Source: Nitrososphaerota archaeon (GTDB taxonomy: Archaea > Thermoproteota > Nitrososphaeria > Nitrososphaerales > CADDZS01). From it: a stretch of 64,000 nt of DNA. Below the pieces are notes generated by a model, which made no database searches, was not told where the DNA came from, and saw only the letters and a program-made list of their open reading frames with translations. The stretch is from the NCBI GenBank assembly GCA_021325255.1, contig JAJPHP010000023.1, forward strand, positions 73,265 through 137,264, in the 5' to 3' direction. Below, one piece after another: positions 26,480 through 35,346 of this stretch. Position numbers and translations under genes: made by a program. Position 1 is the first letter of the stretch, and each line of letters begins with the position of its first letter.

Positions 26480-26868
26480 TCAACAAAGAGCCTGAACCTG
26501 CAGAGAGGAGAACCGCTCGACTCGCAGCTTACCTCCTGCACCTTGAAGTCATTCTTCAAGAGCTCCCTGCCAACGGTACTAAGGACCCCAGAAAAGAAGA
26601 AGCATGAAGTGGATCCGATGTCTGGACGGCGGAGAACGAACGCACACCTCTCAACCTCGCACTCTGCGTTTCGCTCGTCTATCGTGCGAAACTTTAGTTT
26701 CACCCAGCCGCAGAGGAAGGCGAGCCTCTCAAACCCCTGTATGACCGCCTGCGTGTTCAGCCCGAGTTTTGGGACGGCTCCGAGGAGCTTTCGGGCATAC
26801 CCCTCTCCCATCCTGTACAGAATAACGCCCGCGCCGCTCTGGAACTGGTCGTACAGTGCGTCACACAT
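26476..26868 (-). CDS. V4R (4-vinyl reductase) domain protein, N-terminus disturbed
   Basis: 130 residues matching the core of the V4R domain: SGAGVILYRMGEGYARKL, ERLAFLCGWVKLKF, AECEVERCAFV, and the C-terminal CESSGSPLCRFRL. V4R domains bind small hydrophobic ligands or metals and occur in archaeal regulators and bacteriochlorophyll enzymes. The domain plainly continues upstream of the ATG at 26868 in the same frame (LVLRDGITNARVVLF and beyond), but that part has no start codon. A second frame with ATG at 26999 joins it at a CTCTCTC run near 26942-26948. It is either a frameshifted gene or a sequence error. Confidence 0.65.
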   Translation of the reverse strand: MCDALYDQFQSGAGVILYRMGEGYARKLLGAVPKLGLNTQAVIQGFERLAFLCGWVKLKFRTIDERNAECEVERCAFVLRRPDIGSTSCFFFSGVLSTVGRELLKNDFKVQEVSCESSGSPLCRFRLFVD

Positions 26869-26999
26869 CGAGCGATACGCCGAGCAGCTGAAGAGTACGA
26901 CCCTGGCATTTGTGATGCCGTCACGGAGGACGAGGTTATCTCGAGAGAGAGCAGAAGCGCCGTCTCCCCTTCGGAGAGGCGTTCGCGTGTGACAGACAT

Positions 27000-27333
27000 C
27001 TGTGAATCTCCAATACGCTCCGGTGGCGGGCCTTGTCTACGGCCAGAGAACGTATTCGTTACTTATTAACGTGTTTCAAAAAAAAAAGGGAAATCGACCT
27101 CGGATCAGAGTCCAGTGTTTGCGAGATTGATGAGATGTATCTGAAAAAAATGAAGACAAGGGAATATCCAAATTCTCGCCTTTGAATCTCAGATTTCTAT
27201 AGCGAATTTGAAGAGTACTTGATTTCAACATATTTGAACAGGAAGGCTCTCTTAAAGCCGAGGCACAGGCATTCCATTCCGATTTTTTTCTGGAAAGGAA
27301 AACTGAGAGTGCGGGACTCATCGCAAGGGAAGT
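27000..27333. other. Intergenic region between divergent genes
   Basis: 334 bases, AT-rich in the centre (a run of nine A near 27080). Promoters of the V4R gene and of the 27334 gene must lie here. No other feature is supported. Confidence 0.35.
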
Positions 27334-27642
27334 ATGACCCTTTCAACAATGACGACGATTGAGATATTCAAATCAGCGAGGATTGTAAGCATCGACAGGG
27401 GCAACAGGACCTTCACGGCTTCAGGAATCGACACGATTACCGGGAACCTGAGGACCAGAACCTTCGACTACATCACGGACGCGACGCTCGACAACGCGGA
27501 GCGCTGCCTGAGCGAGAAGGCAACAGTGACGATTGATATCGATTCTTCGACGAAGAACATCAACGTGAGATTGCAGCAGCAACAAAGCAAAGTCTTCGCG
27601 GAGGATGCTCGAGCGGGAAAATTCAACTCCATGTCACAGTGA
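27334..27642 (+). CDS. Small hypothetical protein, beta-rich
   Basis: 102 residues (or 97 from the second ATG, MTTIEIFKS). The pattern suggests a small beta-barrel: ARIVSIDRGNRTFTASGID, LRTRTFDYITDATL, KATVTIDIDSSTKNINV. Function unknown. Confidence 0.55.
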   Translation: MTLSTMTTIEIFKSARIVSIDRGNRTFTASGIDTITGNLRTRTFDYITDATLDNAERCLSEKATVTIDIDSSTKNINVRLQQQQSKVFAEDARAGKFNSMSQ

Positions 27643-27724
27643 GTACGGAACCAAAACGGGATCTTGGTACATTTGGAGTCTTTCAAAGCTGTAGGAGAAT
27701 AGTTGGAGGAGAAAGAGAAATCAG

Positions 27725-28177
27725 TCAACGCGCTTCAAACAGCATCTCGAAGGCGTCCTCTCCCTCACCGTAATAGTCGGCAATCCTTGCGGTCTTGATA
27801 AAGCCAAACTTTTCGTAGAGAGAGATTGCCGCGAGGTTGTCCACTCTGACCTGAAGTACGATCCTTGCGATGCGCGCTCGCGTTATCGCGTCTTCGAGTA
27901 GAGCGCTCCCGATTCCTCTTCCTCTGCAGGCTGGATCAACGGCTATGGATGCGATTATTTTTAGGTCGTTGTCTTTTGGATCGACAAGGATGCAGTACCC
28001 CACAAGTTGTCCTTCGATTTCGGCGACGCGGAATCCTCGAGGATAGCTTAAGAGGAGCTGGAGGAACAACGAGTGGGAGTACGGGTCGGGAAAGGAGGCG
28101 TTCTCTATTTCCTCCACTCGGGCAAGATCGGTTTGCTCGCAGTCCCTCACCTCCACCGGTAGGCCTTCGCTCATCAC
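27725..28177 (-). CDS. rimI: GNAT N-acetyltransferase, RimI-like
   Basis: 150 residues covering the full GNAT fold. The acetyl-CoA-binding loop is CRGRGIGSALL (residues 84-94), preceded by the strand IIASIAVDP, and the C-terminal LQVRVDNLAAISLYEKFGF is typical of RimI/Ard1-type N-terminal acetyltransferases. In archaea these acetylate protein N-termini (Alba, ribosomal proteins). No partner gene is adjacent. Confidence 0.88.
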   Translation of the reverse strand: MMSEGLPVEVRDCEQTDLARVEEIENASFPDPYSHSLFLQLLLSYPRGFRVAEIEGQLVGYCILVDPKDNDLKIIASIAVDPACRGRGIGSALLEDAITRARIARIVLQVRVDNLAAISLYEKFGFIKTARIADYYGEGEDAFEMLFEAR

Positions 28178-28726
28178 ATGTTTGGCCTTTCCTTTTGGTT
28201 TAGCTTCTCTTCTTTACCTCTGACAGATTGCGAAGTTGTTTTTCACTATTCTTTTCTCAAGTTGAGGGCGACGCCGAGAATCTGATGACTGATGTTTCTC
28301 CCTCAGCCCTGTCTTCATTTGTCTTCCTGAAGTGTTGGACTCCGAGACTTTGGTCACACATTATAACTGTTAGGACACTGCAAAAAGCATGACATGTCAA
28401 AAATTAGGACGGTCTTCTCCAGCTCGGGCCTGCGAATGTGAATGATAGGAGGCGCGGGATACGCTTTCGGATGGAAATGAAACAACACTGGACCTCTCGC
28501 TTCATCTATGAAAGTCTGGGTAATATGCAGCGCTTGAGATCCAAAAAAAGAGAGGAGTAACAGATACTCTTGCAACGCGGATGCTAGTAAGGAAATCAAG
28601 ACGGGTAATCCTATCCTCCCTCCTTCCTTTTTCTGCTTCCTGCCCGAAGCTTCTTGACATTGACCAGGGGAACGAGAAAGGAAATATAACTTTGAGAGTG
28701 GGAGATTCACCAGTGGCTAGAGTAAG
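28178..28726. other. Intergenic region between divergent genes
   Basis: About 550 bases with no convincing coding frame. A TATA-like AAATATAAC near 28681-28689 probably serves the gene at 28727. Nothing else is recognised. Confidence 0.4.
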
Positions 28727-29566
28727 ATGAGCTCCAGCGATGAATCGACGGGCGAAGAGTTGCATCCTCAGACGCTTCAATTCCTCTCGGACCTCGTAGA
28801 GTCGGGTAGGAAGGGGGTAATCTGCGTCAGGATCGACTCCGTTACGGAGAGCTTGCGCTCGAGGGGAGGCTGGCAGTACAGGAAGCTGCGCGTCTCCGAC
28901 CACTCGATGGAGGCCGATGTCCTTATCGCGGAATCAAAGTTTGGATCCTGGAAGTTTCGCGCCGGGGACCATGTCGTGTGCGGTGCAAAGAGCAACGGCG
29001 TGGACAACGAGGGAAATCTGTCTTTGTTCTTCGGAGATTTCACGGGCCCGTTCGATGCGGCGAGACTCCTTTTTGAGTACGCGGGTAAGACATTCGACGC
29101 AAAGCAGTCCTCAGGGAGGATGAAGTCGAACGAGACGGTCTACCAGATCTCGGCGAGGGAGGCCAGGTCTCTCCTTGAATTGATCAGGCTATGGGTGCAG
29201 GAGGGGAAACCCCAGCACTACACAAAGTGGTGCCAGATGCACCAGATCGTGGCCACGAACCTCTTCTACATGGGCCTCGTCAAGAGGACCGCGTCAATGT
29301 CGGGATACTACTACCCGACGAAGGAGGCCCTGGAGTTCTTCCAGGGGAAGAGGAACTTTACGAAGAAGAAGGTCTTCGCAAGGGATGCGGAGGGAAAACA
29401 CGTCTTGGTGGCCGACGAAGGGGAGAGCAGGTCGTTTGCCGAATACCTCGAGGATTACGCGGATAGAGAGTCCGCCCTGAGGGAGTACAGGGAGGCGCTG
29501 GGTTCATGCGGGGAGCGAATTAAGGCAATTTTGGAGCACCAAGACCAGGCGCTACCCCCTGAGTAG
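28727..29566 (+). CDS. Hypothetical protein, possible OB-fold plus helical C-terminus
   Basis: 279 residues. The first ~110 look like a small beta-barrel (KGVICVRIDSVTE, RKLRVSDHSMEADVLIAE, RAGDHVVCGAKS), as in OB-fold proteins. The middle (REARSLLELIRLWVQEGKPQ to GYYYPTKEALEFFQG) resembles a winged helix, and the C-terminal 60 residues are highly charged helices. A nucleic-acid-binding role is possible, but the family is not recognised. Confidence 0.65.
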   Translation: MSSSDESTGEELHPQTLQFLSDLVESGRKGVICVRIDSVTESLRSRGGWQYRKLRVSDHSMEADVLIAESKFGSWKFRAGDHVVCGAKSNGVDNEGNLSLFFGDFTGPFDAARLLFEYAGKTFDAKQSSGRMKSNETVYQISAREARSLLELIRLWVQEGKPQHYTKWCQMHQIVATNLFYMGLVKRTASMSGYYYPTKEALEFFQGKRNFTKKKVFARDAEGKHVLVADEGESRSFAEYLEDYADRESALREYREALGSCGERIKAILEHQDQALPPE

Positions 29567-29692
29567 CGTTTGAAGGAACACTGGAAATTCCCCCTTAATT
29601 GCTCATGAACAACACCTGTTTTGGGTCCGTGAGCGTTCTTATGGCTGAGTGGAAATGCAACGCTTAATTAGCAACCCTATTCTACCTCTGGA

Positions 29693-30211
29693 TTGAAACC
29701 ACAAATGGTCTCAGATAGCGATATGGGCACTGTAGCGGGAGAGGAAGAGGAACAGAGCGGTGCGGGCGAAGAGGGAGAAATGCCTGAATCCACGTACGGC
29801 GCTGCCGAGGAAGAAAGTAAGGAAGAAGCGGGCGAAGAAGCTGCCGCGCCAGCCGAAGAACAGGCTGCTAAACCAAAGCCGACTAGGGGTGGCGGTCGAC
29901 GCGCTGCTCTGAAAATCATCAGGCAGAATGTCGAGTCACTTTCGAAGGATCTCTCTGGCTTCAGAAAGGCGCACGAGGCGAATTCAAAGCGTCTCGAGAA
30001 GCAGGTCGCATCTCTGCGGAATGACGTCAATGCTCTGAAGAGCTACATCGCCAAGGAAAGCGCAAAGGCGAGAAGCAAGCAGGAAGCCTCGCTCGCAAGG
30101 ATTTTCAGCAAACTGAGCGCTGCGAAAAAGCCGGCCGCACCTGCGAGGAAAGCTGCTGCTGCCGCGAAGAAAAAGAGTTCGTCAAAGTCAAAATCGAAAG
30201 GAAAGAAGTAA
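29693..30211 (+). CDS. Acidic/coiled-coil/basic-tail protein
   Basis: About 172 residues from TTG 29693, which is ~30 bases after a TATA-like CTTAATTAG; ATG 29705 is also possible. Residues ~1-65 are very acidic (GEEEEQSGAGEEGEMPE). Residues 70-130 form a coiled coil (IIRQNVESLSKDLSGFRKAH, LEKQVASLRNDVNALKS). The C-terminus is Ala/Lys-rich (ARKAAAAAKKKSSSKSKSKG), like histone-H1-type tails. A nucleoid-associated or nucleic-acid-binding role is plausible. Confidence 0.65.
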   Translation: MKPQMVSDSDMGTVAGEEEEQSGAGEEGEMPESTYGAAEEESKEEAGEEAAAPAEEQAAKPKPTRGGGRRAALKIIRQNVESLSKDLSGFRKAHEANSKRLEKQVASLRNDVNALKSYIAKESAKARSKQEASLARIFSKLSAAKKPAAPARKAAAAAKKKSSSKSKSKGKK

Positions 30212-30237
30212 CTTTAGTTTCAGGGAAGTAAGGACGT

Positions 30238-30261
30238 AGAAGGCACTGACCGGTGCCTTCT
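30238..30261 (+). terminator. Hairpin terminator after the coiled-coil protein gene
   Basis: AGAAGGCAC and GTGCCTTCT form a perfect 9-base-pair stem with a 6-base loop, 26 bases after the stop codon and followed by CT-rich sequence. Confidence 0.65.
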
Positions 30262-30438
30262 GCTGCTTCTTCTTCTATGCACTCTATCTTCTTCTTCTTT
30301 TTTCCACATCTCCCATTTTCTCTTTCATTTTTTTGACTCCAATTCATTTTGACATGTTGGCTTTAGGCCCAGGTAATCATACACTGGTGTCAACAAACTC
30401 CGTATATACGTAAGACGCGTATTGTACGTGCTGCAGTA

Positions 30439-30483
30439 AGCGGGTGATGGGCGAGCCTTTGGGTGAGCGCCTAGTCACCTGCT
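30439..30483 (+). promoter_or_regulatory. Leader hairpin directly before the nfeD start
   Basis: AGCGGGTGA (30439-30447) can pair with TCACCTGCT (30475-30483) with one mismatch, with an inner GGCG/CGCC pairing. The hairpin ends five bases before the TTG start at 30488. A TATA-like GTATATACG near 30402-30410 would start transcription just upstream, so the structure would be in the mRNA leader and could mask or set initiation. Confidence 0.4.
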
Positions 30484-30487
30484 CACA

Positions 30488-31921
30488 TTGTCGAAGGGCG
30501 TGAAGCTTCAACCATTGATAGCCTTTACAAATCTCCGACGCACTCGTGTCGGGACGATTAGGGCAAGCACTTGTGGGACCTGCCTGCGGATCGCCGCACT
30601 CATCGCAATATGTCTTGTTGTCTTCGTCTCGCCGATTCTCTCGGGTTTAGGGCAGCAAGGGATTCAGCATTCTTCACGTTACGCGGAAGCGTCTTCTACT
30701 CCGGGAAATCCTGAAGTCATCGTCGTGCAGCTCAATGATCCGATTGATGCAGGCTCGAGCGGGATGATGACAAGAGCCATATCTCAAGCGCAGTCGCAGA
30801 ACGCCGCGGCCGTTGTGATTGACATGAACACGCCGGGTGGTTTACTAAGTGACATGATAACGATGGTTGACGCGATCTCAAACTCTACAGTGCCGGTGTA
30901 CACCTACGTTGGGAACGCATCACTTGCGGCCTCAGCCGGGAGTTACATCGCGATGGCGACAAGGTTGATCTTTATGGGGCCGGGGTCGGAGATCGGCCCA
31001 TCGACTCCGATCGTCGTGGGCGGGACGGGTTTGGAGCAGAACCACACTGAGGATGCAATGTTACAGCTCATGACCTCTCTCGCGGCTCAACACGGGAGGA
31101 ATACGACCGCCGCGTACAACATGGTTATTTACGACATTGCGTACTCCTACGATTCGGCACTCCGCTACCATGTTGCGGACAGGAGTTCGTTCAGCCTAGA
31201 TCAGACTCTGCAGGAGCTCAATCTTTCGAGTGCGAACATCGTAACGATAAGTGAGAGCCCGACCGAGCAGCTGATAAGCTTCCTCTCGAATCCGACGGTG
31301 GACGGCATTCTTTTCCTGGTCGGAGTCATCGCGGTAACTCTGGATTTTCTGCATCCTACCATCCTTCTCTCCATTGCGGGAGGAGTACTCATAATTCTGG
31401 CGCTGATAGGGGCGGAAGCTATACAGGGAGCCGGGACTCAAGCCTACTCAATTATCTTGCCACTCGTCTTCTTTGCAATAGCGGCGACTCTCATAGTTTT
31501 TGAGATCAAGACTGGGCACGGCGTCATGCTATTTGCGGGAGTGGCAGTCGGCGCGGTCGCGATCCTGCTACTTGCCTACCAGGTACCGTACTCTCCGTCA
31601 CCATTTGGCGACGTCCAGTACCTCGAGATTGCGATGCTGCTTGTTGCAGGCGGTCTTCTCGCGCTCTACGTCAGGTGGGTTGCAAAGTCAATCCGCACAA
31701 AGCCTTTCACAGGTGCTGAATCAATGTTGGGAAAAATTGGTGTGGTGTATTCCGAAGAACTCGCTCCCGATGGAGAGATCTCAATCGATGGCGTGATATG
31801 GAGGGCGACACTGCAAGCCAAAGGGATAGGAAAGGTCGAGAGAGGACAACGGGTCGTTGTGAGAGAGGTCTCTGGCCTGACCGTCGTGGTCGAACCGGAA
31901 CCCATAAAGCAAAAAGTCTAG
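30488..31921 (+). CDS. nfeD: NfeD-type membrane ClpP-class protease homologue
   Basis: 477 residues: signal/TM segment (~33-52), ClpP-like serine protease domain with the DMNTPGG loop and SAGSY motif (Ser149), then about four TM helices and a C-terminal NfeD OB-fold domain. The partner stomatin gene follows after 34 bases, the classic nfeD-stomatin operon, in which the protease trims stomatin. There is no lysine between residue 7 and the TM region, so the Ser-Lys dyad known from archaeal homologues appears to be missing. Catalysis is therefore doubtful. TTG start. Confidence 0.88.
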   Translation: MSKGVKLQPLIAFTNLRRTRVGTIRASTCGTCLRIAALIAICLVVFVSPILSGLGQQGIQHSSRYAEASSTPGNPEVIVVQLNDPIDAGSSGMMTRAISQAQSQNAAAVVIDMNTPGGLLSDMITMVDAISNSTVPVYTYVGNASLAASAGSYIAMATRLIFMGPGSEIGPSTPIVVGGTGLEQNHTEDAMLQLMTSLAAQHGRNTTAAYNMVIYDIAYSYDSALRYHVADRSSFSLDQTLQELNLSSANIVTISESPTEQLISFLSNPTVDGILFLVGVIAVTLDFLHPTILLSIAGGVLIILALIGAEAIQGAGTQAYSIILPLVFFAIAATLIVFEIKTGHGVMLFAGVAVGAVAILLLAYQVPYSPSPFGDVQYLEIAMLLVAGGLLALYVRWVAKSIRTKPFTGAESMLGKIGVVYSEELAPDGEISIDGVIWRATLQAKGIGKVERGQRVVVREVSGLTVVVEPEPIKQKV

Positions 31922-31955
31922 AGTGCAACCTACACATTGAGGTAACTGTTTTTCG

Positions 31956-32843
31956 TTGGACGTAGCCACGACAATCGCGATAGGAATAATCGTCTTGATT
32001 ATCCTCGGGATATTGCTTTCGGGAATAAAGGTTCTGAAAGAGTGGGAGCGAGCGCCGCTCCTCACTTTAGGGCGCTTTCGGGGCCTCAGGGGACCGGGGC
32101 TTATTTATGTTCCTCCTTTCATAAGCAAGGTTCCCTATGTGATCTCGACCAGGTTGCAGGTCGCGTCATTTAGGACGGAGCAGACTCTGACGCGTGACAA
32201 CGTCCCGGTCAACGTCGACGCGGTGATGTACTTCCAGCCCGTGGACGTCCAAAGAGCTGTACTCAACGCCGAGAACTATGGCACTGCGACGCAGCTCGCG
32301 GCGCAGACCACGTTGAGGGAAACAATCGGAGGGGTCAATTTTGATGATCTTCTGTACGAGAGGGAGAAGATAGGGGCCTCCGCGCGGAACATAATTGACC
32401 AGAAAACAGAAAACTGGGGAGTAAAGGTCACCGCTGTCGAGATTAGAGACATTGCGATACCACCGTCTCTGCAAGAGGCGATGTCGAGGCAGGCTCAGGC
32501 TGAGAGGGAGCGAAGGGCGCGCGTTACTCTCGCCGAGGCGGAGTTTCAGGCCGCGCAGAAGATGGTAGACGCTGCAAACCTGTACTCGTCAAATCCGAGG
32601 GCCATGGAACTGAGATGGATGAACATACTCTATGAGCTCGGATTGCAGGGGAGGGGGACTCTCATGCTCATTCCGACGAACATGCCCACTGCCGGGTCGG
32701 GCGCGGCCCCTGGGTCGACCGTCATTCCTCCGTACGGAGTCGTAGGGATGAGAGAGGTGGCTGAGATGCAAAAGCCCGCAACAGAGTCTTCTAGTCAGGG
32801 TGCGGGACAGAGAGCCGGTGGGGGCTCATCGTCAAGCTCCTGA
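31956..32843 (+). CDS. Stomatin/SPFH-domain membrane protein (slipin)
   Basis: 295 residues. One N-terminal TM helix (TIAIGIIVLIILGILLSGI) leads to the SPFH domain (WERAPLLTLGRFRG to VKVTAVEIRDIAIP), a coiled-coil segment (MSRQAQAERERRARVTLAEAE), and a Gly/Ser-rich tail that is longer than usual. SPFH proteins assemble into membrane scaffolds that define microdomains. It starts at a TTG after GAGGTAAC and forms an operon with nfeD. Confidence 0.9.
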   Translation: MDVATTIAIGIIVLIILGILLSGIKVLKEWERAPLLTLGRFRGLRGPGLIYVPPFISKVPYVISTRLQVASFRTEQTLTRDNVPVNVDAVMYFQPVDVQRAVLNAENYGTATQLAAQTTLRETIGGVNFDDLLYEREKIGASARNIIDQKTENWGVKVTAVEIRDIAIPPSLQEAMSRQAQAERERRARVTLAEAEFQAAQKMVDAANLYSSNPRAMELRWMNILYELGLQGRGTLMLIPTNMPTAGSGAAPGSTVIPPYGVVGMREVAEMQKPATESSSQGAGQRAGGGSSSSS

Positions 32844-33228
32844 GATCTTCTGAGAGAGTAAGATTTCGCACGTACTGATTTGTTTCACGTGTACTCTCTC
32901 AATAGCTCTACGCCTCCCTTTTTCATTGTGAGGATTTCATTCTCGGTGGTTGAGTTTCTGATTGAGGTGCGCTCACATCACAATCAGAGAATGTCAATCT
33001 TTTCTTTTTTCTGCCGATTCTTTTGCTTCGGGAAAGCGAGAGGGAGAAGCATGAGAATTGTACAAATCGCCGCGAATTGAAATGAAAAAATCAGAATGGG
33101 GGAGAGTCCAATCAGAAAAAAAGAAATTCTGGTGAGCGCGTACATCTTCTCCTTCTCTCAAGTGTAATTCAGAATGAGATGTTGACTTGTAACGAAAAGC
33201 GTGCGCTGAAGTAAAAGGCCAACTAAAA
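32844..33228. other. Intergenic region, AT-rich, no gene seen
   Basis: 385 bases between two rightward genes with several short A and T runs. No convincing ORF or structure. Confidence 0.4.
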
Positions 33229-34203
33229 TTGACTTGGCCGCTCTTGATGGCTTCGTGGCAAAGCCAAGAAATCGTAGAATACATCTTGGGCAATCCGAGG
33301 ACGAGTCAGCATCACATCATTTTCGGCGACTGCAGGGACATGCATGAAGTTTCGAGCGAATCAATTGATCTGACCGTCACCTCGCCGCCCTATTACAATG
33401 CTCCATTTGATTATCCGGGGATGTATCGGGATTATGATGAGTATTTGGAACTCCTCTCGCAGGTTGCCGACGAACTCTTCAGGGTGACAGCGCAGGGAAG
33501 AATAGTCTGTTTTGTAATTGACGACATGCTCGTTGACGGCGAAAAGTTACCAATCGTTGCCGACGCGACGACCATAATGAGAAAGACGGGCTTCAGGTAC
33601 CGGGACAGGATAGTCTGGGTAAAGCCAAAGGGATACTCGAGGATAAGCAGGAGGTCTGGAGTAGTAATCCAGCACCCCTATCCGATGTACTTCTACCCTG
33701 ACAACATCCAGGAGAGCATTCTCATCTTTCAGAAGGGGAGGTTTGACTACAAGCAAATCAAAGAGTTTGACCAGGAAACGCTTGATTCCTCGAGAATCGA
33801 CGCTCACGCGTTCAACGAGGCAGAGTGGAACCTCACAGTCTGGAATATTACAAACGTGCTTCCTACAAACAATCCACTCGAAAAGGGGGTAGCTGCCTTT
33901 CCCGAGGAACTAGCTTCAAGACTGATTCAGCTCTTCTCATTCACTGGAGAGACAGTTCTTGACCCGTTCCTTGGATCTGGGACGACCAGCAAGGCCGCCG
34001 CGATGTCGCACAGAAACTCGATTGGCTACGAGTTCAACTATGCCCTGAAGGACAAGATTATGGCGAAGGTCGGCGTTGGAAACCACGTGAGAATAAAGAC
34101 CGAGAAACGGCACGACACAATCGTCCCTGTTATCGGTAGCGAGTCAGAAGAGGTCGTGGCGCACTATCCCAGGTCGGCGAATCTTCTCCACAGTCCACGA
34201 TAG
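33229..34203 (+). CDS. DNA methyltransferase (beta-class, N4-cytosine or N6-adenine)
   Basis: 324 residues. Catalytic motif IV TSPPYYN is at residues 51-57 and the AdoMet-binding motif I DPFLGSGTT at 245-253, an order (IV before I) that defines beta-class amino-methyltransferases. SPPY favours N4-methylcytosine. The target-recognition region lies between them (about residues 95-220). TTG at 33229 or ATG at 33247 may be the start. No restriction endonuclease lies beside it, so it is either an orphan methylase or a relic of a restriction-modification system. Confidence 0.88.
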   Translation: MTWPLLMASWQSQEIVEYILGNPRTSQHHIIFGDCRDMHEVSSESIDLTVTSPPYYNAPFDYPGMYRDYDEYLELLSQVADELFRVTAQGRIVCFVIDDMLVDGEKLPIVADATTIMRKTGFRYRDRIVWVKPKGYSRISRRSGVVIQHPYPMYFYPDNIQESILIFQKGRFDYKQIKEFDQETLDSSRIDAHAFNEAEWNLTVWNITNVLPTNNPLEKGVAAFPEELASRLIQLFSFTGETVLDPFLGSGTTSKAAAMSHRNSIGYEFNYALKDKIMAKVGVGNHVRIKTEKRHDTIVPVIGSESEEVVAHYPRSANLLHSPR

Positions 34204-34275
34204 AGCTGTAGAGTTAGATCCGACTAAGATTACTAGATCGTTTTCTGTCTCGTCGTCAAGAGGAGCCTGCGCCTT

Positions 34276-34294
34276 GGAGAGTATGTGACTCTCC
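34276..34294. terminator. Bidirectional terminator between convergent genes
   Basis: GGAGAGT and ACTCTCC form a perfect 7-base-pair stem with a 5-base loop, followed by T-rich sequence. It sits in the gap between the rightward methyltransferase and the leftward hydrolase. Confidence 0.6.
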
Positions 34295-34310
34295 CCTTGT
34301 CTTCTTGTTC

Positions 34311-34967
34311 TTACTCCTTTTGCAGGATTTCCACGCGCACCTTTGCGCCATGCTTGAATTTTTCAGCGTCGCTTACACTTCCCACGATGGCGCCATAGTG
34401 CATTGGAATCGCGATCTTTGGCTTAATCGACGAAACTGCCTGAAGAGCTTCGTCCACAGTCATCACGTATGTACCTGAGACTGGAATCAGCGCAATGTCG
34501 GGCTTCAAATCCGTCATCTCGGGAATGTGGTCGCTGTCGCCCGTGTGGTAAATCGTGGTGGAGTTCTTCGTCCGTATGAGATAGCCGACCTTCCCGTCTT
34601 GCTTTGGGTGGAAGTGCTTGCCCGATTCGTTGAATTTGTTCGTATTGTAGGCTGGAATGGCCGTTATCTGAAAGCCACCGATGCTCACCCTATCACCGGG
34701 CTTTACGTACTTCACTTCCTTCGGTTTCAGTTTTGAAATCTCTCCCTTTGAGGCGGGAATTGCCACCACAACAGTTTCGGGCTTGATCACTTTTGCCAGG
34801 TCCTCCGAATTGCAATGGTCGTAATGTTCGTGCGAGATCAATACGTAATCCGCTTTCGCATCGTGGCTGAGCTTAAAGGGATCAATTACAAGTATCTCAC
34901 CATCTGAGTCTATCTTGAATCCGTCGTGCCCGAGCCAGGTTATCTTTACTCCATTGTACTCAAACAT
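34311..34967 (-). CDS. Metal-dependent hydrolase, metallo-beta-lactamase fold (UPF0173/UlaG-like)
   Basis: 218 residues. The HEHYDH motif (residues 46-51) supplies the zinc ligands, with further ligands in YHTGDSDH and in the C-terminal IPMHYG. The start WLGHDGFKID is typical of the small UPF0173 hydrolases. The substrate is unknown. It stands alone. Confidence 0.88.
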   Translation of the reverse strand: MFEYNGVKITWLGHDGFKIDSDGEILVIDPFKLSHDAKADYVLISHEHYDHCNSEDLAKVIKPETVVVAIPASKGEISKLKPKEVKYVKPGDRVSIGGFQITAIPAYNTNKFNESGKHFHPKQDGKVGYLIRTKNSTTIYHTGDSDHIPEMTDLKPDIALIPVSGTYVMTVDEALQAVSSIKPKIAIPMHYGAIVGSVSDAEKFKHGAKVRVEILQKE

Positions 34968-35346
34968 TTTTTCTTAAATCACACACCAGATTTTTCTTGG
35001 ATTTCCTGAAACTACGCCGCTCAATTACTCTCTCGCGTTCGTCTTTGCTTATCTTCTACGCTTGCTTCAGGCTCTGTCTCTCTTTTTCTCCAGCGGGGAG
35101 CGGAGAAAGAGCTGAGGAACGGAAAAGAGATGTAAGTTGAGGTCGTGTATTGAATATTCTCATCAACCCTTTCTGAAAAGTCTTTTCTCTTCTGCACGAC
35201 GGATTTCGTCAGCAAAAGAAAAGGACCTGGCGGGGAGTAAAAAGTGGAGTTGGCTAGCACATTGATATTTGACCTAAACTATACATATAGTAAGTATCTA
35301 GCCCGTTACGGGAAGCCTAGACTCCATCAGAGAGTAAAACTCCAAT
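34968..35346. other. Intergenic region between divergent genes
   Basis: 379 bases. It contains the AT palindrome at 35278-35291. No ORF is supported. Confidence 0.4.
35278..35291. promoter_or_regulatory. AT palindrome overlapping a TATA box, upstream of trmB-like gene
   Basis: ACTATA-CA-TATAGT is a perfect palindrome. It contains a TATA-like core about 60 bases before the TTG of the TrmB-like gene and may be its own operator. Confidence 0.45.
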
